Made by a program: the position numbers and the translations under genes | In this document: positions 34,423 to 42,688 of the stretch, one piece after another | Position numbering within the stretch: the stretch's first letter is position 1 | Layout: every line of letters starts with the position of its first letter | Notes under the pieces: generated by a model | The model's database searches: none | Seen by the model: the letters and a program-made list of their open reading frames with translations, nothing else | Told to the model about the DNA's origin: nothing | Assembly (NCBI GenBank): GCA_041655955.1 | Contig: JBBAEN010000001.1 | Location: forward strand, 62,001-126,000 | Origin: Micavibrio_A sp041655955 | GTDB taxonomy: Bacteria; Pseudomonadota; Alphaproteobacteria; Micavibrionales; Micavibrionaceae | DNA length: 64,000 bases | Direction: 5' to 3'

Positions 34423-35009
34423 TTGAAACGCTCGTCCTCGCCAGCCACAATAAGGGAAAGTTGAAGGAGTTCGATGCTCTTTTGAAAGGGCTTGTCGGCG
34501 GGGTGAAGAGCGCCGCCGATCTCGGCCTTGCCGAACCGGAAGAAACGGGCGCGACCTTTCTCGAAAACGCGACGCTGAAGGCTGTTGCCGCGATGAAAGC
34601 CTGCGGCCTTCCGTGCCTTTCCGACGATAGCGGCCTGTCGGTTGCCGCCCTTGGCGGCGCTCCCGGCGTTTATTCCGCCGACTGGGCGGGAAACCCCCGC
34701 GATTTTCAAAAGGCCATGGCGCTCGTCCATGACAAAATGGGCGAAGCGGCGGATAAAAGCGCCTTTTTCACGTCGATTCTGGTTCTGGCCTATCCCGATG
34801 GAAGGATTGAACATTTTGAAGGCCGCGTCGATGGTGCGATAGTATGGCCGCCGCGCGGGATTGAAGGTTTCGGTTATGATCCTATGTTTATGCCGGACGG
34901 GTATGCTAAGAGTTTCGGTGAAATGAGTGCGGATGAGAAACACGCGATCAGCCACAGGGCCAGAGCGGTCGAAAAATTCATAGACTATTTAAAAGGAGAA
35001 AACGCATGA
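34419..35009 (+). CDS. rdgB: XTP/dITP diphosphatase (RdgB/Ham1)
   Basis: This house-cleaning enzyme hydrolyses XTP and dITP to monophosphates so they are not incorporated into DNA or RNA. The 196 residues carry LASHNKGKLKEF near 6-17, EETGATFLENATLKA near 45-59, LSDDSGLSV near 67-75 and GIEGFGYDPMF near 145-155 with HAISHRARA near 173. Translation is probably coupled to rph (ATGA overlap) and to the OsmC gene downstream (second ATGA overlap). Confidence 0.97.
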   Translation: MIETLVLASHNKGKLKEFDALLKGLVGGVKSAADLGLAEPEETGATFLENATLKAVAAMKACGLPCLSDDSGLSVAALGGAPGVYSADWAGNPRDFQKAMALVHDKMGEAADKSAFFTSILVLAYPDGRIEHFEGRVDGAIVWPPRGIEGFGYDPMFMPDGYAKSFGEMSADEKHAISHRARAVEKFIDYLKGENA

Positions 35010-35452
35010 GCATTACAAGAACGGCAAAAGCAGTCTGGAAAGGCACAGGCAAGGAAGGTTCGGGGATCGTAAGCTCCGAGAGCGGCGCATTGGAAGAAAC
35101 CTCCTATAGCTTTGCGAAACGGTTTGAGAACGAGCCGGGCACGAACCCCGAAGAGCTTCTCGCCGCCGCCCACGCAGCCTGTTTTGCCATGGCGCTGTCT
35201 TTCGGTTTGAACAAGGCGGGCTTCACGGCGGATGAACTTGAAGTAGAATGTGCCGTCACGGTCGCGCCCGATGGCGACGGTTTTACGATCAAGAAATCGG
35301 CGCTGACGCTCGGTGCGAAAATCCCTGATATCAAGCAAGAGCAATTCGAGGAAATCGCCAGCGGCGCAAAGGCCGGCTGCCCGGTTTCCAAGCTCTATAA
35401 TTGCGAAATCGCGCTGGACGCGACGCTCGCGCCGCAAAGTAAAGCGGCTTAA
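35006..35452 (+). CDS. OsmC/Ohr family peroxidase
   Basis: The 148-residue protein has the two peroxidatic cysteines of the OsmC/Ohr fold: AAHAACFAMAL near residue 58 and KAGCPVSKL near 123, with the conserved TNPEELLAAAHAACF segment. These enzymes reduce organic hydroperoxides using a thiol donor. The features fit the OsmC subgroup better than Ohr. It is inserted between rdgB and hemW, overlapping rdgB by 4 bp, so it belongs to the rph operon. Confidence 0.92.
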   Translation: MSITRTAKAVWKGTGKEGSGIVSSESGALEETSYSFAKRFENEPGTNPEELLAAAHAACFAMALSFGLNKAGFTADELEVECAVTVAPDGDGFTIKKSALTLGAKIPDIKQEQFEEIASGAKAGCPVSKLYNCEIALDATLAPQSKAA

Positions 35453-35473
35453 TTCAACCAAAGCGGACGGTCG

Positions 35474-36622
35474 ATGGGCGAACAATTCGGAATTTACGTT
35501 CATTGGCCGTTCTGCGCATCCAAATGCCCTTATTGCGATTTTAATTCGCATGTTGCCGATACAATCGATCATGACGCATGGCGCAAAGCCTATGCAAAGG
35601 AAATCGCCTATTATGCCGATCTGGCAAAAGGCAGGATGGTGACATCTGTCTTTTTCGGCGGCGGCACGCCGTCTTTGATGGAGCCTGAAACGGTTTCCGT
35701 CATCATCAACGAAATCCAGAAAGCGTGGCGTATTTCCAATGACTGCGAAATCACGCTGGAGGCCAACCCGACATCGGTCGAAACGGAAAAATTCAAATCC
35801 TTCCGCATGGCGGGGGTGAACCGCGTGTCGATGGGGGTGCAGTCTTTCAATGAAAGCGATCTGGCGTTCCTGGGACGGCAGCATGACGCCGGAGAGGCCA
35901 AGAAGGCGATTGCGACGGCGGCGGAAATTTTCGACCGCTATTCCTTTGACATGATTTATGCGCGGCCCGGCCAGGGCGTATCGGCGTGGGAAACGGAATT
36001 GCGGGAAGCTGTTTCTCTCGCCCGCGATCATTTGTCCGTCTATCAACTGACCATCGAGCGCGGCACGCCTTTTTACATGAGGCATGAACGCGGGGAGTTT
36101 AAGATACCGGACGAGGAGCTTGCGGGCGATTTGTACGAGGTGACGCAGGCTGTGCTGAGTGATGCAGGCATGCCCGCCTATGAAATATCGAACCACGCAA
36201 AAGCGGGCGCGGAATCGCGTCATAATATGACCTATTGGCGCTATACGGATTATGCGGGCATCGGCCCCGGCGCGCATGGGCGGCTGACGCTGGACGGGCG
36301 CAAACAGGCTACGCGCGGCCATCGCTCGCCGGATATATGGCTCCAAAAAGTCGATATATACGGGCATGGGGCGCACCCGTTCGAGGCGCTGACCGCGCAG
36401 GATGCTTTCACCGAATGTTTGATGATGGGATTGCGGCTCGCCGAGGGTATTCCGGTTGAAAGGCTGGAGCGAGCAGGGCGGGATGCGTTCCCGAACCTTA
36501 TCGCGCCGGAGAAGATCGAGGCACTGCGGGATGAGGGGCTTTTATCCTTCGACGGCAAAATACTGAAGGCGACACGGGCGGGGATGCAGCGTTTGAACGG
36601 CATCCTGTCTTATCTGTTATAG
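35474..36622 (+). CDS. hemW: Radical SAM haem chaperone HemW
   Basis: This 382-residue radical SAM protein was formerly annotated as oxygen-independent coproporphyrinogen oxidase; homologues insert haem into target proteins. The [4Fe-4S] cysteines C14, C18 and C21 are in CASKCPYC, with FFGGGTPSLM near 60-69 and TLEANPTSVE near 93. The C-terminal HemN-like domain includes YEISNHAK near 237 and GIGPGAHGR near 262. The CxxxCxxC is not followed by the extra cysteine of true HemN, which supports HemW. It is the last gene of the rph-rdgB-osmC-hemW run, 21 bp after the OsmC gene. Confidence 0.93.
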   Translation: MGEQFGIYVHWPFCASKCPYCDFNSHVADTIDHDAWRKAYAKEIAYYADLAKGRMVTSVFFGGGTPSLMEPETVSVIINEIQKAWRISNDCEITLEANPTSVETEKFKSFRMAGVNRVSMGVQSFNESDLAFLGRQHDAGEAKKAIATAAEIFDRYSFDMIYARPGQGVSAWETELREAVSLARDHLSVYQLTIERGTPFYMRHERGEFKIPDEELAGDLYEVTQAVLSDAGMPAYEISNHAKAGAESRHNMTYWRYTDYAGIGPGAHGRLTLDGRKQATRGHRSPDIWLQKVDIYGHGAHPFEALTAQDAFTECLMMGLRLAEGIPVERLERAGRDAFPNLIAPEKIEALRDEGLLSFDGKILKATRAGMQRLNGILSYLL

Positions 36623-36643
36623 GGCATCACGCCCGCCAGCCGC

Positions 36644-37693
36644 CTAGCGGAGAACCGGAATGCCGCCGCCCGGATTGGTGGTTTGCAACAGAGTCCCGAA
36701 ATCCGTCCCGTTGAGGGCGATGCTGCCGTTCGCACCGAAGACAATCTCGTAAAGCTTTGCCGAAGTGTCGCCTTGAACGGGTCTTCCAAGCCCGCTGATT
36801 GTGCTGACGGCCAGAATGGACTGGAGGATTTTCGCGCGATGGCTCGGCGTCGCCGTGATAAGGGATTGCTGGAGCTGCGCATTGACGGCGTCCAGCCCCT
36901 TCACGGTCACTTGCGCCTTTTCCGGCGCGCCGATCAGGGAGGCGACGATATTATAACCATCCGGGAAGGAGGCGTTTTGCGGGCGGGAGCGAACCTGTTC
37001 GCGCGTCATGGGCGAAGAAGCCGCAACCGTTTTGATGTCGCCTTCTATGGCCGTATGAGGCACAATGGCGCGGAATGCCGTCCCCGCATCATAGGCAGAA
37101 ATATTGTCGAACGTGATGTAGGTTTTTCCTGTGAAATCATTGCCGCTTTGCGGTGAAAGCTGCGAGCGGATCGAAAGCGCGCCAATCGTCACCGTCCCCT
37201 GATCGACAAGGTTGTTGAGCCTTACATTGCCGTAATCGCCTTTGAGAGCGGAGAAGTGGCCGAGCCGTTCGTTCCATATGCCGGATGCTTGCTGCGTATC
37301 TATATCCGTCCTGAACATCTCGCCGCCGCCATGGCCGAAGCTTTTGATGGGCGTCGGGATGGCGAGGGATACGCTCCATTCGCCGTTCGCGCGCGGCGAG
37401 GCATTGAGGGCGATCATGCCGATTTCGGAACGCACGCCTTTGGCGTCGGTAAAGCTTAAATGGGGGAGGGTGAAGGCGTAATAATTGCCGGCCTTTTCAA
37501 CGGTTACGGAACCCTTGCTGTCCAGCTTGCCGCCATGGCGGAGCGCCCGCGCCTTATGGGCGTCGATAAACCCTTCAATCTGCCCCTTAAGGATGGTGAC
37601 GCGGGCCTCTTCCCCGGTGACTTGCGCGTGCAAGGCCGCGGGCGCCATGCAAAAAAGAAGGGCGAACGCGCTTATCGCGATAAGGTTTTTCAT
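36644..37693 (-). CDS. Exported protein of unknown function
   Basis: The 349-residue protein has a clear Sec signal peptide (hydrophobic core ISAFALLFCMAPAAL, cleavage after LHA). AAGGA is spaced 9 bases from the ATG. The mature part is predicted to be mostly beta strands with alternating hydrophobic and polar residues and repeated Gly turns (SLAIPTPIKSFGHGGGEM, IGALSIRSQLSPQ), as in periplasmic lipid-binding or beta-sandwich proteins. No catalytic motif is seen. It is convergent with hemW, separated by 21 bp. Confidence 0.65.
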   Translation of the reverse strand: MKNLIAISAFALLFCMAPAALHAQVTGEEARVTILKGQIEGFIDAHKARALRHGGKLDSKGSVTVEKAGNYYAFTLPHLSFTDAKGVRSEIGMIALNASPRANGEWSVSLAIPTPIKSFGHGGGEMFRTDIDTQQASGIWNERLGHFSALKGDYGNVRLNNLVDQGTVTIGALSIRSQLSPQSGNDFTGKTYITFDNISAYDAGTAFRAIVPHTAIEGDIKTVAASSPMTREQVRSRPQNASFPDGYNIVASLIGAPEKAQVTVKGLDAVNAQLQQSLITATPSHRAKILQSILAVSTISGLGRPVQGDTSAKLYEIVFGANGSIALNGTDFGTLLQTTNPGGGIPVLR

Positions 37694-37942
37694 AGGTTCG
37701 GTTCCTTATAAAGGTGCTTTTTAAATATGTCTTTCCTAAACCGGCGCGGAAAAGAAAGTTCCATGACGGGGCAATCTTTCCGTAGGAGAGCCTGAAATTG
37801 AGCCGAATTTATGGCTCTTATTTTATGAAGAGGAGGGGCGAAAAAGGCAAATTCTTAAAAATAGGCCCGTTTACGGGGCATTAGAGGGTGTTTTTGCTTG
37901 TTTTTGCTTTATCCGGGGCTGGAGTTCGGGTAGAGAAGTCAC

Positions 37943-39361
37943 ATGATTTTAAAATCCGAAGACAAGCAATTGAAGCTGGCCGATGACGGCCAGATTTTGT
38001 GGCAGGCGGATAGCACCAATCCTCTGCCGGGGCAGGCTATCGCGCGCATTGAAAAAGGCGAGGCGCTTTTGAAACCGCGTGTGACTCTTGATCCGGCGCT
38101 GCTTCAAGAGGGCGTGGATACGGACGCGCTCATGCAAAAGCTTGGGGAATGGCTGGAGCGCTACGTCCATTTCACGCTTGAGCCGCTCTTCCGCCTGACG
38201 GGCGGCGAGGATTTGAACGATCCGGCGCGGGCGATTGCCGAAAAGCTTCAGGGCGCGCTTGGCATTTTGCCGCGTGAAGAGCTGGAAGAGGACATCGCCA
38301 AACTGGACGAAGAAGGGCGCAAGGCGCTCCGCGCCCGCAAGGTGCGAATGGGGCCGCTGCTTGTCTTTTTGCCGGAACTGAATAAACCAGCGGCAGTGCG
38401 CTTGCGCGGAGTGCTTTTGACGCTCTGGACGGATAAGAAGCTGCCGGCTGCCTTGCCTAAAGACGGGATCGTTTCCTTCTCCATCGCCGATCAAACGGTT
38501 GATGCGGATTATTACCGCTCTATCGGCTATCCGGTTTACGGGCCGCGATCCATTCGCGTCGATATGCTCGACCGCGTCGTCTGCGCCGTCTATGAAGCGG
38601 CGTCGGGCGGGAAGTTTCAGGCCCAGCATAAAATGGCCGAGTGGCTGGGAAGCAATATCCTCGATCTTTACGCCGTTTTGCAGGCTATGGGCCATACGCT
38701 GATCCATGATCCGGCGGCGGCGAAAGCCGAGGCGGAGGGCGCAGTGATAGAGGCATCCTCGTCCGGCGCGCCTGATGGGGCTTTGGGAGGGCCATCGGTG
38801 GGGCAGGTGGAAACCCCGGCGGCACCGGAAGAAACAGCTGTGGCCGTGGAAGAAAAGCCGGATTCAAATACGCAGGCCGTGAATGATACGGTTGAAGCGG
38901 TTGAAGGCGCGGAGCCGGCCGCGGTTGAAAATGCCGAAGCCGCCGAAACCGCCGAAACCGCTGAAGCAGCCGCCGCCGCTGCCGCCGGAGCAACCGAACA
39001 GGCCGGAGCCGAAGCGGCGGCGAAAACGCCTGTCGTGGTTGTTAAGCCTGAACTCGCGACATTCCGCCTGAAACGCGGCAAGGCGAATGAAAGCGCGCTG
39101 AAACGCCCGCGGCGGGAGTTTGCGAAGAAAGACCAGCATGCGCCGGGAAAACAATCTTTCGGGCAAGAGAAAACCGGCGATAAAAAACCCTTTAAGGGCA
39201 GGGATGGCAAGCGCGACGATAAGCGCGGCAACAAGCGCGATAAAAAACAGGACTGGGAGGATCGTTCGGAGCGCGTCTATTCCAGCCAGCCCAAGACGCT
39301 GGAAGACTCTCCCTTCGCGATTTTGCAGCAATTAAAGCTCGGCAATGAGAAGAAGAACTGA
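37943..39361 (+). CDS. Stand-alone Suv3/MgpS-type helicase C-terminal domain with charged tail
   Basis: The 472-residue protein resembles the C-terminal part of the alphaproteobacterial Suv3-like RNA helicase: a start with DDGQILWQ, then RIEKGEALLKPRVTL, ARAIAEKLQGALGILPR, VRMGPLLVFLPEL, and SIGYPVYGPRSIRVDMLDR up to about residue 220. No helicase motifs (Walker A, DExH) occur in it, and the upstream gene is on the other strand, so the motor part is absent here. Residues about 250-350 are an acidic, Ala/Glu-rich repeat tract; the last 110 are very basic (Lys/Arg/Asp, KRDDKRGNKRDKK). The tail looks like an RNA-binding or disordered extension. Whether a motor-bearing helicase exists elsewhere is unknown. 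Confidence 0.7.
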   Translation: MILKSEDKQLKLADDGQILWQADSTNPLPGQAIARIEKGEALLKPRVTLDPALLQEGVDTDALMQKLGEWLERYVHFTLEPLFRLTGGEDLNDPARAIAEKLQGALGILPREELEEDIAKLDEEGRKALRARKVRMGPLLVFLPELNKPAAVRLRGVLLTLWTDKKLPAALPKDGIVSFSIADQTVDADYYRSIGYPVYGPRSIRVDMLDRVVCAVYEAASGGKFQAQHKMAEWLGSNILDLYAVLQAMGHTLIHDPAAAKAEAEGAVIEASSSGAPDGALGGPSVGQVETPAAPEETAVAVEEKPDSNTQAVNDTVEAVEGAEPAAVENAEAAETAETAEAAAAAAAGATEQAGAEAAAKTPVVVVKPELATFRLKRGKANESALKRPRREFAKKDQHAPGKQSFGQEKTGDKKPFKGRDGKRDDKRGNKRDKKQDWEDRSERVYSSQPKTLEDSPFAILQQLKLGNEKKN

Positions 39362-39377
39362 CCGGCCCTATCATATT

Positions 39378-39794
39378 ATGATGCGGGCAGGGTTGGTGCT
39401 GGCTGCGGCAATTTTTATCCTGGCCGCTTTACCCGCCTTTGCCCAAAGCGGCGGCGGAAAGTCTTCGGGCGGCACTGTAAGGACGAGCGGGTTCTTCTCC
39501 GCCGCCTATCTACAGGAAATTTGTAAAAGCGATGCGCGGGGCAATGAAACGGTCGCGGGCGGGCATACGGCCTGTCAGGCTTATATTGCGGGCGTTATCG
39601 ACTATCACAACCTGATGAAATCTCTGGGGACGGCGCCGACGATTGATTTTTGCGTGCCGAACACGGTTCCCATGCGGCGGTTGCAAAATATCGTCTGGCT
39701 TTATTTGAGGAAGAACGGCCAGCATAGCGACTTTATCGCCTCGCCCGCTGTTACGCTGGCCTTGTTCGAATATTATCCCTGCCGGAAGAAATAG
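39378..39794 (+). CDS. Rap1a/Tai-like exported protein
   Basis: The 138-residue protein has a signal peptide (AGLVLAAAIFILAALPAFAQ) and a mature domain with four cysteines: LQEICKSD, HTACQAYIAG, DFCVPNT and YYPCRKK. The pattern F-x-x-A-x-x-L-x-x-x-C, then C-x-x-Y-I-x-G-V-x-D, then C-x-P, and a C-terminal PC matches the Rap1a/Tai domain, first described in immunity proteins against type VI effectors but also widespread as an orphan periplasmic domain. No effector or secretion genes are adjacent. The start is taken at ATG 39378; the longer frame runs into the preceding gene. Confidence 0.7.
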   Translation: MMRAGLVLAAAIFILAALPAFAQSGGGKSSGGTVRTSGFFSAAYLQEICKSDARGNETVAGGHTACQAYIAGVIDYHNLMKSLGTAPTIDFCVPNTVPMRRLQNIVWLYLRKNGQHSDFIASPAVTLALFEYYPCRKK

Positions 39795-39798
39795 CGGC

Positions 39799-40884
39799 CT
39801 ATCCGGCCCCCAAGTTCAAAAGATAACCGAGCGCAACGATTTGCGGCAATGTCACGAGCGGCAGGAAGAGGGCTATCTTCCAGCTTTTCGTCGTATCGCG
39901 CAAAATCATGATCTCCGTATAATCCGTGGACGCGCCGGCCATCAGGAAGGTGAAGGCGTTTCCGGGCGCGCCCGCGCGGGTGACAAGGTCGGCCGCGATG
40001 GGGGAAGAACCTTCGGAACAGACTTCGAGGATAGTCGCGAAGGTCAGCGTCGCTATCATGCCGATCATGCTGGGGCCGAAATATTCGGCAAAGGTTGTGG
40101 GGTCTAAAAAGACGCGCAGCAAGGAGGCAAGGACAATCCCGAAAATAAGCCAGCGCACGACGATGCGGGAATCAACAAGCGCCGTTGCCAGCATCTCCTT
40201 GAACAGGGAAGGCGTCCAGCGGACGTTTTTCAGGCGGCTTTTCGCTTCGGGCATAAAGCGGAAATCATCCGGAATCTCGAACGCATTGGGGTTTGACGGC
40301 AGGACGCCGCGCCTTGCGAGCGCGTCGAAAATCATGCCGGAGATAAAGGCGATGACGCAGGAAAGAACAATAAAGATGAGCGTCAGCTTCAGCCCTATCA
40401 TGGCGATGAGGATAAGTGTGAGCGACAGGGAATTCCACGGCGAGGCAATGAGGAAGGCCATGACCTGCCCGATGCTCGCGCCGCGTTGATAGAGTTTCGT
40501 CGCGATCATCAATATGCCGTGATTGCACAGGTCGAGCAGGACTCCGGCAAGCATGGCGCGGGCGATCCCGTTCGCGCCCTTGTTGTTGCCAAGGACGGAC
40601 ATGACGAACTCGCGCGGTATTTTGGACATCAGGGCAAGGAAGAAAATCCCGAGCGCAACGCCCCACCATGTCATATTGATGAATTCATGAACCGAATGCA
40701 CATAGATATGAAGCCATTCATGGCTATGGATAAGCGGCAGATCGGCTATCGCCATGAAATAGGGGATGAGGAGGAGCGGCGTGCCGAGCCACATAATCCA
40801 GTCGCGTCGGGCTTTATGTCCGTGATCATGATCGTGGCCGTTACCGGAAGGGGGCGCGCTGTGGCAGCAGGATTTAGTCATCAT
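39799..40884 (-). CDS. SO_0444-family Cu/Zn efflux permease (DUF318)
   Basis: The 361-residue integral membrane protein has about nine helices. Family motifs are visible: CNHGILMIATKLYQRGASI near 118, FLIASPWNS near 144, EVCSEGSSPIAADL near 290 and AGASTDYTEI near 320. The N-terminus carries a CC pair (residues 6-7) and a His/Asp-rich loop (HDHDHGHK, 17-24), likely metal-binding. Its ATG lies within the 3' end of the CsoR-family repressor gene, overlapping by 11 bp, so the two form an operon under the operator at 41227-41247. Expected role: metal export (copper or zinc). Confidence 0.87.
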   Translation of the reverse strand: MMTKSCCHSAPPSGNGHDHDHGHKARRDWIMWLGTPLLLIPYFMAIADLPLIHSHEWLHIYVHSVHEFINMTWWGVALGIFFLALMSKIPREFVMSVLGNNKGANGIARAMLAGVLLDLCNHGILMIATKLYQRGASIGQVMAFLIASPWNSLSLTLILIAMIGLKLTLIFIVLSCVIAFISGMIFDALARRGVLPSNPNAFEIPDDFRFMPEAKSRLKNVRWTPSLFKEMLATALVDSRIVVRWLIFGIVLASLLRVFLDPTTFAEYFGPSMIGMIATLTFATILEVCSEGSSPIAADLVTRAGAPGNAFTFLMAGASTDYTEIMILRDTTKSWKIALFLPLVTLPQIVALGYLLNLGAG

Positions 40885-41176
40885 AGCGTTTGAAAAGCTC
40901 TTTCAGCTCCTCAACCTTTTCCTTGATTGCGGTTTCGTTTGCGCCTTTCAGGCTTTCATTGATGCAGTGGCCGAGATGGCGTTCGAGAATGCTCGCCTCA
41001 AGCCCCTTGACCGCGGCGCGGACGGCGCGGAGCTGGGTCAGTATATCGGGGCAATAGCGTTTTTCCTCGATCATCTTTTTAACGCCGTTCAGCTGCCCCG
41101 TGATCCGGTTGAGGCGCGGCAAATCGGCCTCGTGGCAGGGCTGGGTGCTGGAGTGATCGGTCTTGCAATCGGGCAT
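40874..41176 (-). CDS. CsoR/RcnR-family metal-sensing repressor
   Basis: The 100-residue four-helix repressor has the Cu(I)-CsoR ligand set C42 (RYCPD), H67 and C71 (HLGHC), with H67 and C71 four apart as in CsoR. This favours copper sensing over the nickel/cobalt (RcnR) or formaldehyde (FrmR) types. It has an extra cysteine-rich, His-containing N-terminus (C4, H8, C14, H15). AAGGAG lies 13 bases before the ATG, longer than usual. It regulates itself and the downstream permease through the palindrome upstream. Confidence 0.92.
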   Translation of the reverse strand: MPDCKTDHSSTQPCHEADLPRLNRITGQLNGVKKMIEEKRYCPDILTQLRAVRAAVKGLEASILERHLGHCINESLKGANETAIKEKVEELKELFKRYDD

Positions 41177-41226
41177 GGTCGGTGAAAAGCTCCTTTTTAC
41201 GCGTTTCTTTGCATCATTCTCTTATA

Positions 41227-41247
41227 ATATACCCCATGGGGGTATAT
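41227..41247. promoter_or_regulatory. CsoR-family operator
   Basis: ATATACCCC (41227-41235) and GGGGTATAT (41239-41247) form a perfect 9-bp inverted repeat around ATG. The G/C-tract dyad with flanking AT steps is the classic CsoR/RcnR-family operator form. It sits 51 bp upstream of the repressor ATG and 66 bp before the divergent gene at 41313, so it could control both directions. Confidence 0.85.
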
Positions 41248-41312
41248 ACGCAAGGGCAAATTGGCATTATTATCCCTTTCTCGTTTATTCTTTGGGAAGA
41301 GGTTCTTTGAAT

Positions 41313-41666
41313 ATGAAAAAAATTGCAGTCACATTAGCGGCTTGCTCAGCCATTTCCCTTATCCTAACTCTGATCCTGACTCTGGCGCCGGGCGAGGCGA
41401 TGGCCCAAGGGGCCGAGCGCCAGGTCTATCCGGCAACGCCGTCCGGCACCAACAGCATATTGCGCGAAGAAACCATGCGCGACGTGCGGGAAGATATATT
41501 GAGCGGCGATATTGCGGGGAGCGGGCGCATCTATCCGGGCCGCGAAGCCTATGGTCGCGGCTTCGGGCCTATCCCGCGCCATCCCGGCGATTACCGCGAC
41601 GCCGTTGATCGCGGCCAGTGGACGGGCGGCGGCAGCGTTGGCGCGCGCTCTTTTTCGATTGACTGA
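41313..41666 (+). CDS. Small exported protein, possibly operator-controlled
   Basis: The 117-residue protein has a signal peptide (residues 1-31, ISLILTLILTLAPGEAMAQ), then a short Gly/Arg-rich mature part (GREAYGRGFGPIPRHPGDYR near 76-95). GAAGAGG lies about 12 bases upstream of the ATG. It has no cysteine or histidine clusters of metal chaperones and no recognised domain. It is divergent from the csoR gene and shares the operator region, so metal-responsive expression is possible. A strong terminator follows. Confidence 0.6.
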   Translation: MKKIAVTLAACSAISLILTLILTLAPGEAMAQGAERQVYPATPSGTNSILREETMRDVREDILSGDIAGSGRIYPGREAYGRGFGPIPRHPGDYRDAVDRGQWTGGGSVGARSFSID

Positions 41667-41687
41667 TAAAACCATATAGCGGCATTT

Positions 41688-41718
41688 TGAAAGCGCGGTA
41701 CAGGGCCGCGCTTTTTTT
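41688..41718 (+). terminator. Terminator downstream of the small exported protein gene
   Basis: AAAGCGCGG (41688-41696) pairs with CCGCGCTTT (41704-41712) around a 7-base loop and continues into a T run. Confidence 0.9.
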
Positions 41719-41760
41719 ATTTGTCTTTATATTGCCTGTTTTATTGAAAGGATTTCTCCC

Positions 41761-42519
41761 GTGTTTCGTCGTTTTGCCAGTATTTCCGTTATAGCCGTTC
41801 TTGCCCTAGGGGCCTGTGTTTCGTCCGGGGAACAGGCGGACTGGATGGAACAGGCGCGGGGGATTTTGAATTCTCCTCTGGGGCAGGCGGGCGTTTCCTC
41901 CCTGAGCGATAGCCAGATTGTCGCCGGTTTGAAAGAGGCGCTGACCGTGGGGACGGGCGCGGTCGTGGCGCAGCTCGGCCAAAGCGGCGGGTTCAATCTC
42001 GACCCCCAAATCCGCATTCCGCTTCCTGAAAATCTCGCTCGCGTCGATACGGCCTTGAAGACCGTTGGGATGGGCAGCCTGACAGAGGAGCTTCAGCACC
42101 GCATGAACATGGCCGCCGAAATGGCGACGCCGCGCGCGAAAGAGCTTTTTATCAGCGCCGTTTCGCAAATGACGTTCGACGACGCAAGCGCCATTTTATC
42201 GGGGCAGCAGGACGCGGCCACGCAATATTTGCGTAAAACCATGGGGGCGGAACTGGTCAACGATATGAAGCCCATCATCAATAACACGCTGGCGCAGGCG
42301 GGGGCGGTGCAGACCTATGAACAGGTGATGGGCCAGTATGCGAAACTGCCCTTTATGCCGGATGTGAAGGCCAACCTGACCGATTATGCGGCGAACAAGG
42401 CGATGGACGGGATTTTCCATTACGTCGCGCAGGAAGAGGCCGCCATCCGCCAGAATCCGGCAAAGCGCACGACGGAGCTTTTGCAAAAAGTCTTCGGCGC
42501 GGCGCAGGCGGGGCGGTAA
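41761..42519 (+). CDS. DUF4197 lipoprotein
   Basis: The 252-residue protein starts at GTG 41761 with AAAGGA spaced 8 bases. The lipobox LGAC puts the lipidated cysteine at residue 19 (type II signal peptide). The rest matches DUF4197, a helical domain with GLKEALTVGTGAVVAQLGQ near 60 and NMAAEMATPRAKELFISAV near 120. The function of the family is unknown; homologues are widespread in proteobacteria. It is transcribed alone or ahead of recN, 169 bp away. Confidence 0.85.
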   Translation: MFRRFASISVIAVLALGACVSSGEQADWMEQARGILNSPLGQAGVSSLSDSQIVAGLKEALTVGTGAVVAQLGQSGGFNLDPQIRIPLPENLARVDTALKTVGMGSLTEELQHRMNMAAEMATPRAKELFISAVSQMTFDDASAILSGQQDAATQYLRKTMGAELVNDMKPIINNTLAQAGAVQTYEQVMGQYAKLPFMPDVKANLTDYAANKAMDGIFHYVAQEEAAIRQNPAKRTTELLQKVFGAAQAGR

Positions 42520-42688
42520 GGCCGGGAGGCTGTTTTAAGGGAGCGTTATGGCGGGCGGGCCGAATTTCCAGGGCCTTTGCCATTGACCGGCCAACCCGGT
42601 ATAATGGCCGTATTAACAGTCTGTTATCCAATAGTTGATAGCCTATACAAAGCTTTAACCATCTGCCCGCAGGAACGCCCGCCCGCCC

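Noticed and set aside
34985..36376. A 463-codon open frame antisense to the OsmC and hemW genes
   Set aside because: OsmC and HemW motifs are intact on the plus strand; the frame is a codon-bias shadow.
38668..39234. A 188-codon minus-strand frame in the orphan helicase-domain gene
   Set aside because: It is Ala/Ser/Pro low complexity produced by the antisense of the Ala/Glu tract; no independent support.
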